NCBI RefSeq assembly: GCF_004331915.1 | Contig: NZ_CP036528.1 | Location: forward strand, 1,378,567-1,442,566 | Direction of reading: 5' to 3' | Length of the DNA stretch: 64,000 nt | From: Ureibacillus thermophilus | Lineage (GTDB): Bacteria > Bacillota > Bacilli > Bacillales_A > Planococcaceae | In this document: positions 30,269 through 40,361 of the stretch, piece after piece | Layout: each line of letters starts with the position of its first letter | How positions within the stretch are numbered: the first letter of the stretch is position 1 | Made by a program: the position numbers and the translations under genes | Notes under the pieces: model-generated | Databases searched by the model: none | Seen by the model: only the letters and a program-made list of their open reading frames with translations | Told to the model about the DNA's origin: nothing

Positions 30269-31150
30269 GTGGACTCATTTTCGTTGAATGAGTTATTAGC
30301 CCTCCACTATGTTTACCCTCTACCATTAAACAAGCTGAAAAAACTATTAAATGAAATTTCTTCCCTCCAAGCTCTCATTGAATTATCTCCTGCAAAATTG
30401 CAAACCATTCTCCATCTTTCATCAGAAAATGCCAATCAGATTTTAATAAATTATAAGAGAATATTAAAAAATAATTTATATGATGCATATAATGATAAAG
30501 GAATCCATGTTATTCCATATACTGATTCCAATTACCCCCGTTCTTTATTCACCTTGATTGATCCGCCAGCGGTTCTTTATGCAAAAGGGGATCTTTCATT
30601 ACTGAAAAAAAGAAAAATTGCTATTATCGGTTCCAGAATGGCAACAGACTATACAATAAAAGCCTTGGAGGCCATTATTCCTCCGTTGATTGAAAGAGAT
30701 TTCATCATTGTCAGCGGGCTTGCCAAAGGTGCGGATACGATGGCCCATTTAGCAGCCATTCGATTTGGTGGAAAAACGATTGGCATATTAGGAAACGGAT
30801 TGTTTTATGTTTATCCGAAACAAAATGAAAACTTAGCGAAGGAAATGGGGAAAAATCATTTATTGGTTACTGAGTTTCCGCCATATGCGGGCCCCAAAAA
30901 GTGGCATTTTCCCCTAAGAAATCGTATTATAAGTGGTATTAGCGAGGCGATCGTCGTAACAGAAGCTGCTAGAAAAAGCGGAACATTAATTACAACAGAT
31001 CATGCTTTAGAACACGGAAAAGACGTTTTTGTTGTCCCAGGTCCCATTGATTCGAAACTGTCGGAAGGAACTAATTATTTATTGAGAGAAGGGGCTACTC
31101 CTGTATGGAATGGACAGCAAATTTTAGAGGAACTAAATTTGTTTTTTTAG
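30269..31150 (+). CDS. dprA: DNA-processing protein DprA
   Basis: 293 residues from a GTG start with a gaaggag site. The Rossmann-like core is marked by IAIIGSRMATDYTIKAL, IVSGLAKGADTMAHLAAI, ILGNGL and the later FPLRNRIISGISEAIVVTEA. DprA loads RecA on incoming single-stranded DNA during natural transformation. Its presence does not prove that the host is competent. Position after sucD and before topA is the Bacillales standard. Confidence 0.96.
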   Translation: MDSFSLNELLALHYVYPLPLNKLKKLLNEISSLQALIELSPAKLQTILHLSSENANQILINYKRILKNNLYDAYNDKGIHVIPYTDSNYPRSLFTLIDPPAVLYAKGDLSLLKKRKIAIIGSRMATDYTIKALEAIIPPLIERDFIIVSGLAKGADTMAHLAAIRFGGKTIGILGNGLFYVYPKQNENLAKEMGKNHLLVTEFPPYAGPKKWHFPLRNRIISGISEAIVVTEAARKSGTLITTDHALEHGKDVFVVPGPIDSKLSEGTNYLLREGATPVWNGQQILEELNLFF

Positions 31151-31169
31151 GGAATCTATTGAAAAAAAG

Positions 31170-31198
31170 TTGCAATATTATTCAAACTGTTATACATT
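31170..31198 (+). promoter_or_regulatory. Candidate promoter of topA
   Basis: TTGCAA, a 17-base spacer and TACATT; an overlapping TATACA gives a 15-base spacer. The start codon of topA is 58 bases further on. Confidence 0.45.
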
Positions 31199-31256
31199 TT
31201 GCTTCAGGAATTTCTTTAATCATTTATCAAGGTGCCTCTAGTGAGGAGGAAGTTAG

Positions 31257-33332
31257 ATGGCAGATTATTTAGTGATAGTGGAATCACCAGCAAAAGCGAA
31301 AACCATTGAACGCTATTTAGGAAAAAAATATAAAGTAAAAGCATCCATTGGACATGTAATCGATCTTCCTAAAAGCCAAATGGGGATTGATACGGAAAAT
31401 AATTATCAACCTAAATATATAACAATCCGCGGAAAAGGCCCGATCTTGCAGGAGTTAAAAACTGCTGCCAAAAAGGCGAAAAAAGTATTTCTTGCAGCCG
31501 ACCCTGACCGAGAAGGTGAAGCGATTGCATATCATTTAGCGAAAGCGTTAAATATCGATACAGAAAGTGAATGTCGGGTGGTATTTAACGAAATTACAAA
31601 GGATGCGATATTAGAATCGTTCAAGCATCCTAGGCCCATTAATAAACATCTTGTGGATGCCCAACAAGCACGCAGAGTATTAGACCGGCTTGTTGGTTAC
31701 AATATAAGCCCAATATTATGGAAAAAAGTCAAAAAAGGACTATCGGCTGGCCGAGTGCAGTCTGTTGCGTTGCGTCTTATTATCGACAGGGAAAATGAGA
31801 TTAAAAATTTCGTTCATGAAGAATATTGGACAATTGAAGGAAAATTTGAAAAGGATAAAAAGCAATTTGAAGCTTTATATTTCGGAAATGGAAAAGAAAA
31901 AGTAAAACTGACAAATCAAAAACAAGTTGAAGAAATTCTTCAAAAAATAGAAGGTTCCGAATTTGAAGTTTTAAATGTAACGAAAAAGGAGAGAAAAAGA
32001 AATCCAGCTCCAGCTTTTACAACTTCCTCCCTTCAGCAAGAAGCAGCAAGGAAATTAAATTTCCGGGCGAAAAAGACGATGATGATTGCCCAGCAGCTTT
32101 ATGAAGGAATTGATATTGGAAAACAAGAAGGAACAGTCGGGTTAATTACTTACATGCGTACAGATTCAACGCGGGTTTCAGAGGCTGCAAAAGCAGAAGC
32201 AATGCAATATATTTACGATCAATATGGTAAGGAATATGTGGCTGGGGAAATTCAAAAGGTGAAAAAACAACCAGCTGCCCAAGATGCCCACGAAGCCATT
32301 CGTCCAACCAGCGTTATGAGAACGCCTGAACAATTGAAAGATGTGCTAACACGCGACCAACTGAGACTTTACCGCCTAATTTGGGATCGTTTTGTAGCCA
32401 GCCAAATGGCGCCGGCTGTATTGGATACAGTGACAGTGGAACTAAAAAATTCGGACTGCATCTTCCGGGCAAATGGTTCACAAGTGAAATTTTCAGGGTT
32501 TATGAAAGTCTATGTGGAAGGAACAGACGACCAAACGGAAGAAACTACAAAAATGCTTCCCGATTTACAAGTGGGGGACAAAATTAAATCTGTAGAAATT
32601 AATCCAAAGCAACATTTCACTCAACCGCCTCCACGCTATACGGAAGCAAGACTTGTAAAAGAATTAGAAGAACTTGGCATTGGAAGGCCTTCCACCTATG
32701 CACCAACCCTTGATGTTATTCAAAGACGCGGATATGTACAACTCGATAATAAACGCTTTGTACCAACGGAGCTGGGGGAAATCGTCCATTCATTAATGGT
32801 TGAATTTTTCCCAGAAATTATTGACATCGAATTTACAGCAAAAATGGAAGCGGATTTAGACAAAATCGAGGAAGGAAAAATTGACTGGATCCAAATTATT
32901 GATAATTTTTATAAAGATTTTGAAAAACATCTCCAATATGCTGATGAAGCCATTGAAAAAATTGAAATTAAAGATGAACCAACAGGTGAAGACTGTGAAA
33001 TATGCGGTGCACCAATGGTCTATAAATTAGGGAGATATGGGAAATTTATGGCTTGTTCCAATTTCCCGGAATGCCGAAATACAAAAACTATTACAAAACC
33101 AATCGGCGTAAAATGTCCAAAATGTAAAACCGGTGAAATTGTGGAACGGAAAAGTAAAACAAAACGAGTGTTTTACGGTTGTGAAAAATATCCAGACTGC
33201 GATTTTATGTCTTGGGATAAGCCGATTAGTAGACCTTGTCCAAAATGCAATTCATTATTAGTTGAAAAGAAAGTGAAAAAAGGTGTACAAGTTCAATGTA
33301 CAAATTGCGACTATGAAGAATCTACACAATAA
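31257..33332 (+). CDS. topA: DNA topoisomerase I
   Basis: 691 residues; type IA enzyme that relaxes negative supercoils. The Toprim domain has the metal site [13 protein letters not shown] near residue 83, and the catalytic Tyr lies in YMRTDSTRV near 299. Three C-terminal zinc ribbons follow, each with four Cys: CEICGAP...CSNFPEC, CPKCKTG...CEKYPDC and CPKCNS...CTNC. Length and layout match B. subtilis TopA. It is followed at 18 bases by trmFO. Confidence 0.98.
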   Translation: MADYLVIVESPAKAKTIERYLGKKYKVKASIGHVIDLPKSQMGIDTENNYQPKYITIRGKGPILQELKTAAKKAKKVFLAADPDREGEAIAYHLAKALNIDTESECRVVFNEITKDAILESFKHPRPINKHLVDAQQARRVLDRLVGYNISPILWKKVKKGLSAGRVQSVALRLIIDRENEIKNFVHEEYWTIEGKFEKDKKQFEALYFGNGKEKVKLTNQKQVEEILQKIEGSEFEVLNVTKKERKRNPAPAFTTSSLQQEAARKLNFRAKKTMMIAQQLYEGIDIGKQEGTVGLITYMRTDSTRVSEAAKAEAMQYIYDQYGKEYVAGEIQKVKKQPAAQDAHEAIRPTSVMRTPEQLKDVLTRDQLRLYRLIWDRFVASQMAPAVLDTVTVELKNSDCIFRANGSQVKFSGFMKVYVEGTDDQTEETTKMLPDLQVGDKIKSVEINPKQHFTQPPPRYTEARLVKELEELGIGRPSTYAPTLDVIQRRGYVQLDNKRFVPTELGEIVHSLMVEFFPEIIDIEFTAKMEADLDKIEEGKIDWIQIIDNFYKDFEKHLQYADEAIEKIEIKDEPTGEDCEICGAPMVYKLGRYGKFMACSNFPECRNTKTITKPIGVKCPKCKTGEIVERKSKTKRVFYGCEKYPDCDFMSWDKPISRPCPKCNSLLVEKKVKKGVQVQCTNCDYEESTQ

Positions 33333-33350
33333 AGTTAGGAAGATGATCAA

Positions 33351-34664
33351 ATGACAGAACAAGTTGTAAATGTAATCGGAGCAGGACTTGCAGGAAGTGA
33401 AGCGGCTTGGCAAATTGCAAGCCGCGGCGTCAAAGTAAAATTATATGAAATGAGACCGGTTAAACAAACGCCAGCCCATCACACCGATAAATTTGCTGAG
33501 TTGGTTTGTTCCAACTCCTTGCGCGCCAATGCCCTTACAAATGCAGTTGGTGTTTTGAAAGAAGAAATGAGAATTATGAACTCATTAATCATCAAGGCTG
33601 CGGATTCAGCAAGCCTTCCTGCTGGTGGGGCGCTGGCTGTTGACCGGCATGAGTTTTCTGGATTTGTAACAGAACAATTGAAAAACCATCCACTTGTTGA
33701 AATTGTCAATGAAGAGGTAACGGAAATTCCAGAAGGCATTACAGTCATTGCGACAGGTCCGTTAACGTCTGAAGCATTGGCTAAAAAAATACAAGAGTTG
33801 ACAGGAGAAGAGTATCTTTATTTCTATGATGCAGCTGCTCCAATTGTGGAGAAAGACAGCATCAATATGGATAAAGTATACTTGAAGTCCCGTTATGATA
33901 AAGGGGAAGCAGCCTATTTAAATTGCCCGATGACAAAGGAAGAATTTGAACGGTTTTATGAAGCATTAGTGAATGCGGAAGTCGTCGAATTGAAAGATTT
34001 TGAAAAGGAAATATACTTTGAAGGTTGTATGCCAATTGAAGTTATGGCAAAACGTGGACCAAAAACATTATTATTTGGCCCGTTAAAACCAGTAGGATTG
34101 GAAGATCCGAGAACTGGGGAACGGCCATATGCGGTGGTGCAGCTTCGACAAGATAATGCGGCGGGAACTTTATATAATATAGTAGGTTTCCAAACTCATT
34201 TAAAATGGGGTGCTCAAAAAGAAGTATTCCGTTTAATCCCTGGTTTGGAAAATGTTGAAATCGTCCGTTATGGTGTGATGCATCGCAATACGTTCATCAA
34301 CTCGCCAAAAGTTTTGATGAAAACATATCAATTAAAATCCCGTCCGAACTTATTTTTCGCTGGACAAATGACGGGAGTGGAAGGATATGTTGAATCTGCA
34401 GGAAGCGGACTAATCGCAGGAATCAATGCAGCCCGCTTAGCACTAGGAAAAGAACCTGTCGAATTTCCTATCGAAACGGCTTTAGGAAGCATGGCCCGGT
34501 ATATTACAGAAGCAGATTCAAAGAACTTCCAACCGATGAATGTCAACTTCGGTATTTTTCCAGAACTTGGCGAACGCATCAAGTCAAAACAAGAACGAGC
34601 ATTAAAGCATGCTGAGCGTGCAATTGCCATAATTCAAAATTTTATGAATTCTCAAACGATATAA
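33351..34664 (+). CDS. trmFO: tRNA uridine-54 C5-methyltransferase TrmFO (folate/FAD-dependent)
   Basis: 437 residues. The N-terminal FAD site is [19 protein letters not shown], and the conserved block [24 protein letters not shown] carries a functional Cys. It forms ribothymidine at position 54 of tRNAs using methylene-tetrahydrofolate. It was formerly called gid in B. subtilis, where it also sits between topA and codV/xerC. A hairpin follows at once. Confidence 0.97.
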   Translation: MTEQVVNVIGAGLAGSEAAWQIASRGVKVKLYEMRPVKQTPAHHTDKFAELVCSNSLRANALTNAVGVLKEEMRIMNSLIIKAADSASLPAGGALAVDRHEFSGFVTEQLKNHPLVEIVNEEVTEIPEGITVIATGPLTSEALAKKIQELTGEEYLYFYDAAAPIVEKDSINMDKVYLKSRYDKGEAAYLNCPMTKEEFERFYEALVNAEVVELKDFEKEIYFEGCMPIEVMAKRGPKTLLFGPLKPVGLEDPRTGERPYAVVQLRQDNAAGTLYNIVGFQTHLKWGAQKEVFRLIPGLENVEIVRYGVMHRNTFINSPKVLMKTYQLKSRPNLFFAGQMTGVEGYVESAGSGLIAGINAARLALGKEPVEFPIETALGSMARYITEADSKNFQPMNVNFGIFPELGERIKSKQERALKHAERAIAIIQNFMNSQTI

Positions 34665-34671
34665 TTGATTT

Positions 34672-34709
34672 TAGCCTCTAAATGTTGCTATAATTTTAGA
34701 GGCTATTCT
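34672..34709 (+). terminator. Probable terminator after trmFO
   Basis: Stem tagcctctaaa / tttagaggcta with a loop of about 12 bases; the T run after it is short (ttctt). It separates trmFO from the xerC-hslVU-codY group. Confidence 0.6.
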
Positions 34710-34909
34710 TATGCCCAATTTAATAAATGATGATTTATTAACAAATTGTGAAGATATACTGAATTTTAATATTATTGATTAACTTTTTACTTGATGTAAT
34801 TGCAAGTTAGGTATACAGTCTTGAATGGATGTTTTCACTAAATGTGCATTGCAGTTGGAATGACTAGAATGTGCCAATCATGTTGGTGCTCCGAATAGAG
34901 GTGGTTTGG

Positions 34910-35809
34910 TTGAACATTCAGCCAATGAAAGCGCTTGATGAATTTCTCCGAGTAATTCAAGTGGAAAAAAACTTTTCTGTTCACACGGTGAAAGAATATG
35001 AACGAGATATAATGCAGTTCATCGAATTTTTGAATTTGGAAGGAATTGAAGACTTCAAAGAAGTGGAGTATTTGCATGCGCGGCTTTTTGTAACAAAGCT
35101 TTATGAAGAAAAAATGTCCAGGGCGACAATTTCTAGAAAAATTTCTTCAATCCGTACATTCTTCCGTTTTCTGAATCGGGATTATGGCATGGATGCATCA
35201 CCCTTCCTATCTTTATACCATCCAAAAAAAGAAAAATTATTGCCTCATTTTTTTTATGAAGATGAACTGGCACAGCTTTTTGAAGCAAATAAAGGAGAAG
35301 ATTTAAAATCTATCCGAAATATGGCGATATTAGAATTGTTGTACGCTACAGGCATCCGCGTCAGTGAATGTGTTGCCATTGAATTGGATGATATAGATTT
35401 CCATTACTCTATTCTCCGGGTGATGGGAAAAGGCCGGAAGGAAAGAATAGTTCCCTTTGGACAATATGCACATGATGCTTTATTGAAATATGTTAATGAA
35501 GCCCGGCCGATTTTAATGAAAAACAAAAAACATAATCGATTGTTTGTAAATTTGCGTGGTGGAGAACTAACGGACGATGGTGTTCGTTATATTTTAAATG
35601 AAATGATTCAGAAAGCGAGCATGCATACAAAGATTTATCCTCATATGCTGCGTCATACGTTTGCTACGCATTTATTGAATAATGGAGCAGATTTACGGTC
35701 AGTGCAGGAAATGCTCGGACATGCAAATTTATCCTCCACTCAAATTTACACCCATGTGACAAAGGAACACCTGCGAAGTACTTATATGAAGGCGCATCCG
35801 AGAGCATAA
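34910..35809 (+). CDS. xerC: Tyrosine recombinase XerC (CodV)
   Basis: 299 residues from TTG at 34910. The start is chosen by an agaggtgg site 6 bases upstream and by homolog length; an upstream ATG frame to 34871 lacks a ribosome site. The N-terminal SAM-like DNA-binding domain precedes a catalytic domain with ATGIRVSE (Arg), HMLRHTFATHLL (His, Arg), LGHANLSSTQIYTHV (His and nucleophile Tyr). It resolves chromosome dimers at dif with XerD. It heads the codV-clpQ-clpY-codY cluster as in B. subtilis. Confidence 0.95.
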   Translation: MNIQPMKALDEFLRVIQVEKNFSVHTVKEYERDIMQFIEFLNLEGIEDFKEVEYLHARLFVTKLYEEKMSRATISRKISSIRTFFRFLNRDYGMDASPFLSLYHPKKEKLLPHFFYEDELAQLFEANKGEDLKSIRNMAILELLYATGIRVSECVAIELDDIDFHYSILRVMGKGRKERIVPFGQYAHDALLKYVNEARPILMKNKKHNRLFVNLRGGELTDDGVRYILNEMIQKASMHTKIYPHMLRHTFATHLLNNGADLRSVQEMLGHANLSSTQIYTHVTKEHLRSTYMKAHPRA

Positions 35810-35828
35810 TGGTAAGGAGGGATAATAA

Positions 35829-36374
35829 ATGGAAATGCATGCTACTACAATATTTGCCATTCATCATAAAGGCAGATGTGCAATGGCTGGCGACGGGCAA
35901 GTCACATTAGGAAATTCTGTGGTGATGAAACACACCGCAAGAAAAGTAAGAAAACTATTTAACGGGCAAGTATTGGCCGGTTTTGCTGGTTCGGTCGCCG
36001 ATGCATTTACGTTATTTGAAATGTTTGAATCAAAATTGAACGAATATAGCGGCAATCTGAAAAGGGCAGCGGTCGAAGTGGCGAAACAATGGCGGGGAGA
36101 TAAAATTCTTCGTCAATTAGAGGCACTTTTATTAGTTATGGATAAAAATACGCTGCTATTGATTTCAGGTACCGGTGAAGTAATAGAGCCAGACGATGGC
36201 ATTCTTGCAATTGGTTCCGGCGGGAATTATGCCCTTGCAGCTGGAAGAGCTTTAAAACAGCATGCAGGAGAGCAGATGACAGCCGAACAAATTGCAAAGG
36301 CGGCTCTGACTATAGCAGCCGATATTTGCGTGTATACAAACCATCATATTATTGTGGAGGCGCTAGACGAATGA
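35829..36374 (+). CDS. hslV: ATP-dependent protease subunit HslV (ClpQ)
   Basis: 181 residues with [28 protein letters not shown] and [22 protein letters not shown], clear HslV. It forms the proteolytic double ring capped by HslU. B. subtilis ClpQ has an extra N-terminal MSSFHA with Ser as nucleophile. This one has MEMHA before the TT pair, so it has an extension but no Ser there. The nucleophile must be a Thr exposed by trimming, or the start differs. A ggagg site supports ATG at 35829. The stop overlaps hslU by 4 bases. Confidence 0.95.
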   Translation: MEMHATTIFAIHHKGRCAMAGDGQVTLGNSVVMKHTARKVRKLFNGQVLAGFAGSVADAFTLFEMFESKLNEYSGNLKRAAVEVAKQWRGDKILRQLEALLLVMDKNTLLLISGTGEVIEPDDGILAIGSGGNYALAAGRALKQHAGEQMTAEQIAKAALTIAADICVYTNHHIIVEALDE

Positions 36375-37759
36375 CAACACTTACGCCAAGACAAATTGTT
36401 GAACAGTTAAACAGATATATCGTAGGCCAAGATGCTGCAAAAAGGGCTGTAGCCATTGCGTTAAGAAATCGATACCGAAGATCTCTCCTTAATGATGAAT
36501 TAAAAAATGAAGTCATTCCAAAAAATATTTTAATGATAGGACCTACCGGTGTTGGGAAGACAGAAATTGCTCGGAGAATTGCAAAACTCACAAACGCTCC
36601 CTTTGTAAAGGTAGAAGCGACGAAGTTTACAGAAGTAGGTTATGTCGGCAGAGATGTGGAATCGATGGTTCGTGATCTTGTCGAAGCCTCTAGAAGACTT
36701 GTGAAAGAAGAAATGATGGAAAAAGTAAAAGACCAAGCGGTGCAACAAGCGAACGAAGCATTGGTAAAATTACTTGTTCCATCTAAAACAAAAACCAAAA
36801 TGACACAAAATCCATTTGAAATCTTCTTTGGTGGTCAAAAAACGGAAAGCGCATCGGATTCCCAAGATGAAGCGGAAATCCGCATGAAACGTTCCAAAGT
36901 AAAGGAAGATTTATTAGCCGGTAAATTGGAAGAAGAATGGGTTACAGTGGAAGTGACTGAACAAAACACCGCATTCCTTGACATGATGATTCCAGGAATG
37001 CCGGAGCTGGGTTCAAGCGGCATGCAAGATATGCTATCAAGCCTTGTGCCAAAGAAAACGAAAAAACGACGCATGAAAGTAAAAGATGCCCGCCGTGTTT
37101 TAACGATCGAAGAGGCGAACAAGCTGATCGATTCCGAGGAATTGGCCCAAGAAGCCATTAAACGGGCAGAACAATCGGGCATTATTTTCATTGATGAAAT
37201 TGACAAAATTGCCAGTCGTGGCCAACATTCTTCTGCTGATGTATCCCGAGAAGGGGTACAACGAGATATTTTACCGATTGTGGAAGGTTCAACGGTACCT
37301 ACAAAATATGGACCAGTTAAAACGGATTATATGTTGTTTATTGCTGCCGGAGCTTTCCATATGTCAAAACCAAGCGATTTAATTCCGGAATTGCAGGGCC
37401 GATTCCCAATCCGTGTGGAATTGGAGAAGTTGACAAAAGAAGATTTTGTCCGGATTTTGAAAGAACCGGATCAATCTCTCATATTGCAATATAAGGCTTT
37501 GCTTGAAACAGAAGGCATTTCCGTTGATTTTTCCGATGATGCCATTGAGCGGATTGCTGAAATAGCAACGGAAGTGAACCAACAAACAGACAATATTGGT
37601 GCAAGAAGATTGCATACCATAATGGAACGTTTGCTGGAAGAACTATCTTTTGAAGCTCCAGAAATTGCACCGACGCATGTGCAAATTACCCGTTCCTATG
37701 TCGATAAAAAACTCGGCGAGATTTCAAAAAACAAGGATTTGTCGCAGTTTATTTTATAA
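36371..37759 (+). CDS. hslU: ATP-dependent protease ATPase subunit HslU (ClpY)
   Basis: 462 residues from [29 protein letters not shown]+ motifs: [16 protein letters not shown] (Walker A near residue 57), the pore loop [17 protein letters not shown] (Walker B) and the C-terminal sensor region [15 protein letters not shown]. The middle I-domain (about 110-240) is present. It unfolds substrates for HslV. The ATG at 36371 is chosen because homologs start there and a gtggagg site precedes it. Confidence 0.97.
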   Translation: MTTLTPRQIVEQLNRYIVGQDAAKRAVAIALRNRYRRSLLNDELKNEVIPKNILMIGPTGVGKTEIARRIAKLTNAPFVKVEATKFTEVGYVGRDVESMVRDLVEASRRLVKEEMMEKVKDQAVQQANEALVKLLVPSKTKTKMTQNPFEIFFGGQKTESASDSQDEAEIRMKRSKVKEDLLAGKLEEEWVTVEVTEQNTAFLDMMIPGMPELGSSGMQDMLSSLVPKKTKKRRMKVKDARRVLTIEEANKLIDSEELAQEAIKRAEQSGIIFIDEIDKIASRGQHSSADVSREGVQRDILPIVEGSTVPTKYGPVKTDYMLFIAAGAFHMSKPSDLIPELQGRFPIRVELEKLTKEDFVRILKEPDQSLILQYKALLETEGISVDFSDDAIERIAEIATEVNQQTDNIGARRLHTIMERLLEELSFEAPEIAPTHVQITRSYVDKKLGEISKNKDLSQFIL

Positions 37760-37832
37760 AAGATGGACTATAGAAGAAAAAATATTTTCTAGAATACCAA
37801 TGATTATTATTAAACCCTAGGAGGATATTATT

Positions 37833-38612
37833 ATGGATTTGTTAACGAAAACAAGAAAAATTAACGCATTATTGCAGAAAACAGCAGGAAAACCGGTAAA
37901 TTTCAAAGAGATGGCGGATACATTAGGAGAAACTATTGATAGCAATGTATTTATTGTGAGCCGTAAAGGAAAATTATTAGGCATCTCCATTCATCAAAAA
38001 ATTGAAAACGAACGAATGAAAAAAATGTTGGAAGAACGTCAATTCCCAGAAGACTATACAAAAAGTCTTCAAGAGATTACGGAAACTTCGCCAAATATTG
38101 ATATCAATAGCCAATACACAATTTTCCCAGTTGAAAACCGTGACATTTTCAAAAATGGTTTGACAACAATTGTGCCAATCATCGGTGGCGGTGAACGCTT
38201 AGGAACTTTAATTTTAGGCCGTTTAGAGGAACGATTTGGCGATGACGATTTAATTTTAGCGGAATATGGTGCGACAGTAGTTGGAATGGAAATCTTGCGC
38301 GAAAAAGCGGAAGAAATTGAAGAAGAAGCGCGCAGTAAAGCAGTTGTGCAAATGGCCATCAATTCACTTTCATATAGTGAATTAGAAGCTATTGAACATA
38401 TTTTTGAAGAACTTGATGGTAATGAAGGGTTGCTCGTTGCATCCAAAATTGCAGACCGCGTCGGCATTACCCGCTCTGTGATTGTAAATGCATTGCGTAA
38501 ACTTGAATCAGCAGGTGTCATCGAATCAAGATCCCTCGGTATGAAAGGGACTTATATTAAAGTATTAAATGATAAATTCTTAACTGCTTTAGCCGAAATT
38601 AAAATGAAGTAA
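37833..38612 (+). CDS. codY: GTP-sensing transcriptional pleiotropic regulator CodY
   Basis: 259 residues, the normal length. The N-terminal GAF domain binds branched-chain amino acids ([24 protein letters not shown]). The C-terminal winged helix ([41 protein letters not shown]) is nearly invariant in the family. CodY represses stationary-phase, nitrogen and motility genes when GTP and isoleucine are plentiful. An aggagg site precedes the ATG. The island of insertion sequences begins directly after its stop. Confidence 0.98.
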   Translation: MDLLTKTRKINALLQKTAGKPVNFKEMADTLGETIDSNVFIVSRKGKLLGISIHQKIENERMKKMLEERQFPEDYTKSLQEITETSPNIDINSQYTIFPVENRDIFKNGLTTIVPIIGGGERLGTLILGRLEERFGDDDLILAEYGATVVGMEILREKAEEIEEEARSKAVVQMAINSLSYSELEAIEHIFEELDGNEGLLVASKIADRVGITRSVIVNALRKLESAGVIESRSLGMKGTYIKVLNDKFLTALAEIKMK

Positions 38613-38614
38613 TT

Positions 38615-39840
38615 TAAAACATACTAAGATTAGTAGTACAAACCAAGGCCAAGGTTTGTGCTACTATTTTTTATAGTAGAAGTGAAGAAAAGTCGACCAG
38701 CCTCAGGGATTTTTAGAAGGTGAAATCAATCATACACGAAGAGATTTTGAACAATTACATAAGCGAATAGTAGATATTACATCACTTGATGACCAAGCAC
38801 CAGACATTGTATTTGAAGCAACAGGTGTTTATTCAAAACCGATGGAAGCATTTTTAAAAGATTACGGTTATGCATATTATCCCCTTGAAGCCAACTGACA
38901 AATGGCGAAGATGCGTCGGCATAAAACCGATATAAGCGATGCTCATGAATTCGCCAAAACACATTTTAAAATGGAGAGAGAACCAACCTATATCCAAGAT
39001 GATTATTATGAGCAGATGCGGGCATTGACACGTTATGATGATGAAATTGATGAAGAAATGATTTTATTAAAAAATCGTATGCATTCCATTTTACAATTGA
39101 GTTTTCCAGAATTAGAAAAAATACTGACACCAAATTCTGCACTATTTTTAAATATAGTACAACGATCCCCACACCCAACACTTGTTTTAGCTCACTCTAA
39201 AACTGTCATGAAGAATCGCCTAAAAGCGAATACAAGAAAGAACCTTTCTTTAGAACGGGCAGAGAAAAAAGCAATTGCTTTATTAGAAGCTGCTCAAAAT
39301 AGTGATCCAGCGATTGAATCTACCGATGTGCGATGTGAACAAGTCCGTGATTACGCAAATCGAATAGCAGAATTAAAGGATAAAAAAGAAGCACTTGTCC
39401 AACAAATGATTACTTTATCAAAAGATCGAAAAGAGTATATTGTTTTACGTTCCATCCCTGGTATCGGTGATTCTACTGCTTGTAGATTAATTGGGGAAAT
39501 GGGTGATATTCGTCGCTTTCAAAATGCTAAACAATTGAATGCTTATGCGGGAATTGATATTATGCGCTATCAAACGGGGAATACACAGTATCATGATCGT
39601 ATTAATAAAAGAGGTAACAAACACTTGCGAAAGCTTTTATATTTTATGGTGTGTGCCATGATTATGAAGAAGAAAGATAAACCGAATCATTTTGTAGATT
39701 ACTATTATAAATTAAAAACACAACCTCAGAGAAAGCCTCATAAGGTTGCGATTATCGCCTGTATCAATAAATTTTTAAAAGTGACGTTCCAGTTACTGAC
39801 ACATGGCATTTTTTACGATTATGAAACTGCCTTAAGTTAA
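38615..39840 (+). mobile_element. IS110-family element, copy B
   Basis: Shares its left 355 bases with copy A at 17622, including a 13-bp hairpin (agtagtacaaacc with ggtttgtgctact) followed by six T and then the transposase remnant. IS110 elements lack terminal inverted repeats, and the exact right end is not visible; homologous sequence continues at least to the transposase stop at 39840. In this family the noncoding end can encode a guide (bridge) RNA; the conserved hairpin may be part of it. The element starts about 3 bases after the codY stop. Confidence 0.8.
38692..39840 (+). pseudogene. IS110-family transposase, N-terminally truncated with in-frame TGA
   Basis: One continuous frame from 38692, broken by a single TGA at 38896-38898; the stretch from ATG 38902 alone gives 312 residues. 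Before the stop it reads FEATGVYSKPMEAF, after it HKTDISDAHEFAK (DEDD domain parts). The C-terminal Transposase_20 domain is complete: LRSIPGIGDSTACRLIGEMGD and INKRGNKHLRKLLY with the Ser/Asn-rich site context. The usual N-terminal start with the first catalytic Asp (IGxDVSK type) is missing. It is very probably inactive. Confidence 0.85.
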
Positions 39841-39955
39841 ATAATCGATTAACTACACTATACCATAAATGACCTTTCGAAAAAATTAAGGCTCTTTTCT
39901 AAAAAATTGTTGCTAATAACCTCAATAAATGTTTACCAAATTTTTTCAAAAATAA

Positions 39956-39964
39956 TGGTATAAT
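39956..39964 (+). promoter_or_regulatory. Extended -10 promoter element before the small membrane protein
   Basis: TGG followed by a perfect TATAAT (39959-39964), 20 bases before the start codon. No good -35 is visible. Confidence 0.45.
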
Positions 39965-39983
39965 AAATCTGGGAGTGATGATT

Positions 39984-40274
39984 ATGTTAAGGTTAATATC
40001 GGTAATCATAACGATACCCTTAGTAGCCATTCATTTCGCCATTCTATACTTTTGGGTTTTCGATTGGCGAAAATTGGTTACACAAGTGGGCTTAATAAGT
40101 TGGATTTTCTCAATTATATTGGGTATTTTCGTCTATTTTGCTTATCGAAAGTTCATTAAAAACCAAAAATTTACTGTTGTCAGTAGAAAAGTATTATTCA
40201 GTTCAACTTTAATGACCATCGTTTTAGGTGTTCTTACGTTAGTCATTGAAGTAATTACAAGGTCAATGCCTTAG
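39984..40274 (+). CDS. Small membrane protein of unknown function
   Basis: 96 residues from ATG 39984 (a gggag site 9 bases upstream; ATG 39978 and GTG 39975 are alternatives). Three hydrophobic segments are visible: IITIPLVAIHFAILYFWVF, a second around SWIFSIILGIFVYFAY, and a third near TLMTIVLGVLTLVIEVI, with basic loops (YRKFIKNQKF). I do not recognise a family. It lies between two decayed insertion sequences, in a place where B. subtilis has no gene. Its stop overlaps a strong aggagggg site leading to an ATG at 40289 that runs into a stop after four codons, so a downstream partner seems to have been lost. Confidence 0.6.
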   Translation: MLRLISVIITIPLVAIHFAILYFWVFDWRKLVTQVGLISWIFSIILGIFVYFAYRKFIKNQKFTVVSRKVLFSSTLMTIVLGVLTLVIEVITRSMP

Positions 40275-40361
40275 GAGGGGATTGATTTATGCACTCCTTC
40301 TAATTGTTTCAACAGTTGTAAAATTTACTTGTTGGCAAGAGGCAAGGAACATTTCTTTCGC

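Noticed and set aside
34710-34909. Possible small gene or promoter between trmFO and xerC
   Set aside because: No frame with a ribosome site and no good hexamer pair; TATACA at about 34813 lacks a correctly spaced -35.
37760-37832. A CodY-box-like sequence (tattttctagaatac) just before codY
   Set aside because: Only about 9 of 15 positions agree with the AATTTTCWGAAAATT consensus and such AT-rich partial matches are common here.
38896-38898. TGA in the IS110 transposase read as selenocysteine or programmed readthrough
   Set aside because: No SECIS-like structure is evident and the N-terminus with a catalytic Asp is missing anyway, so decay is simpler.
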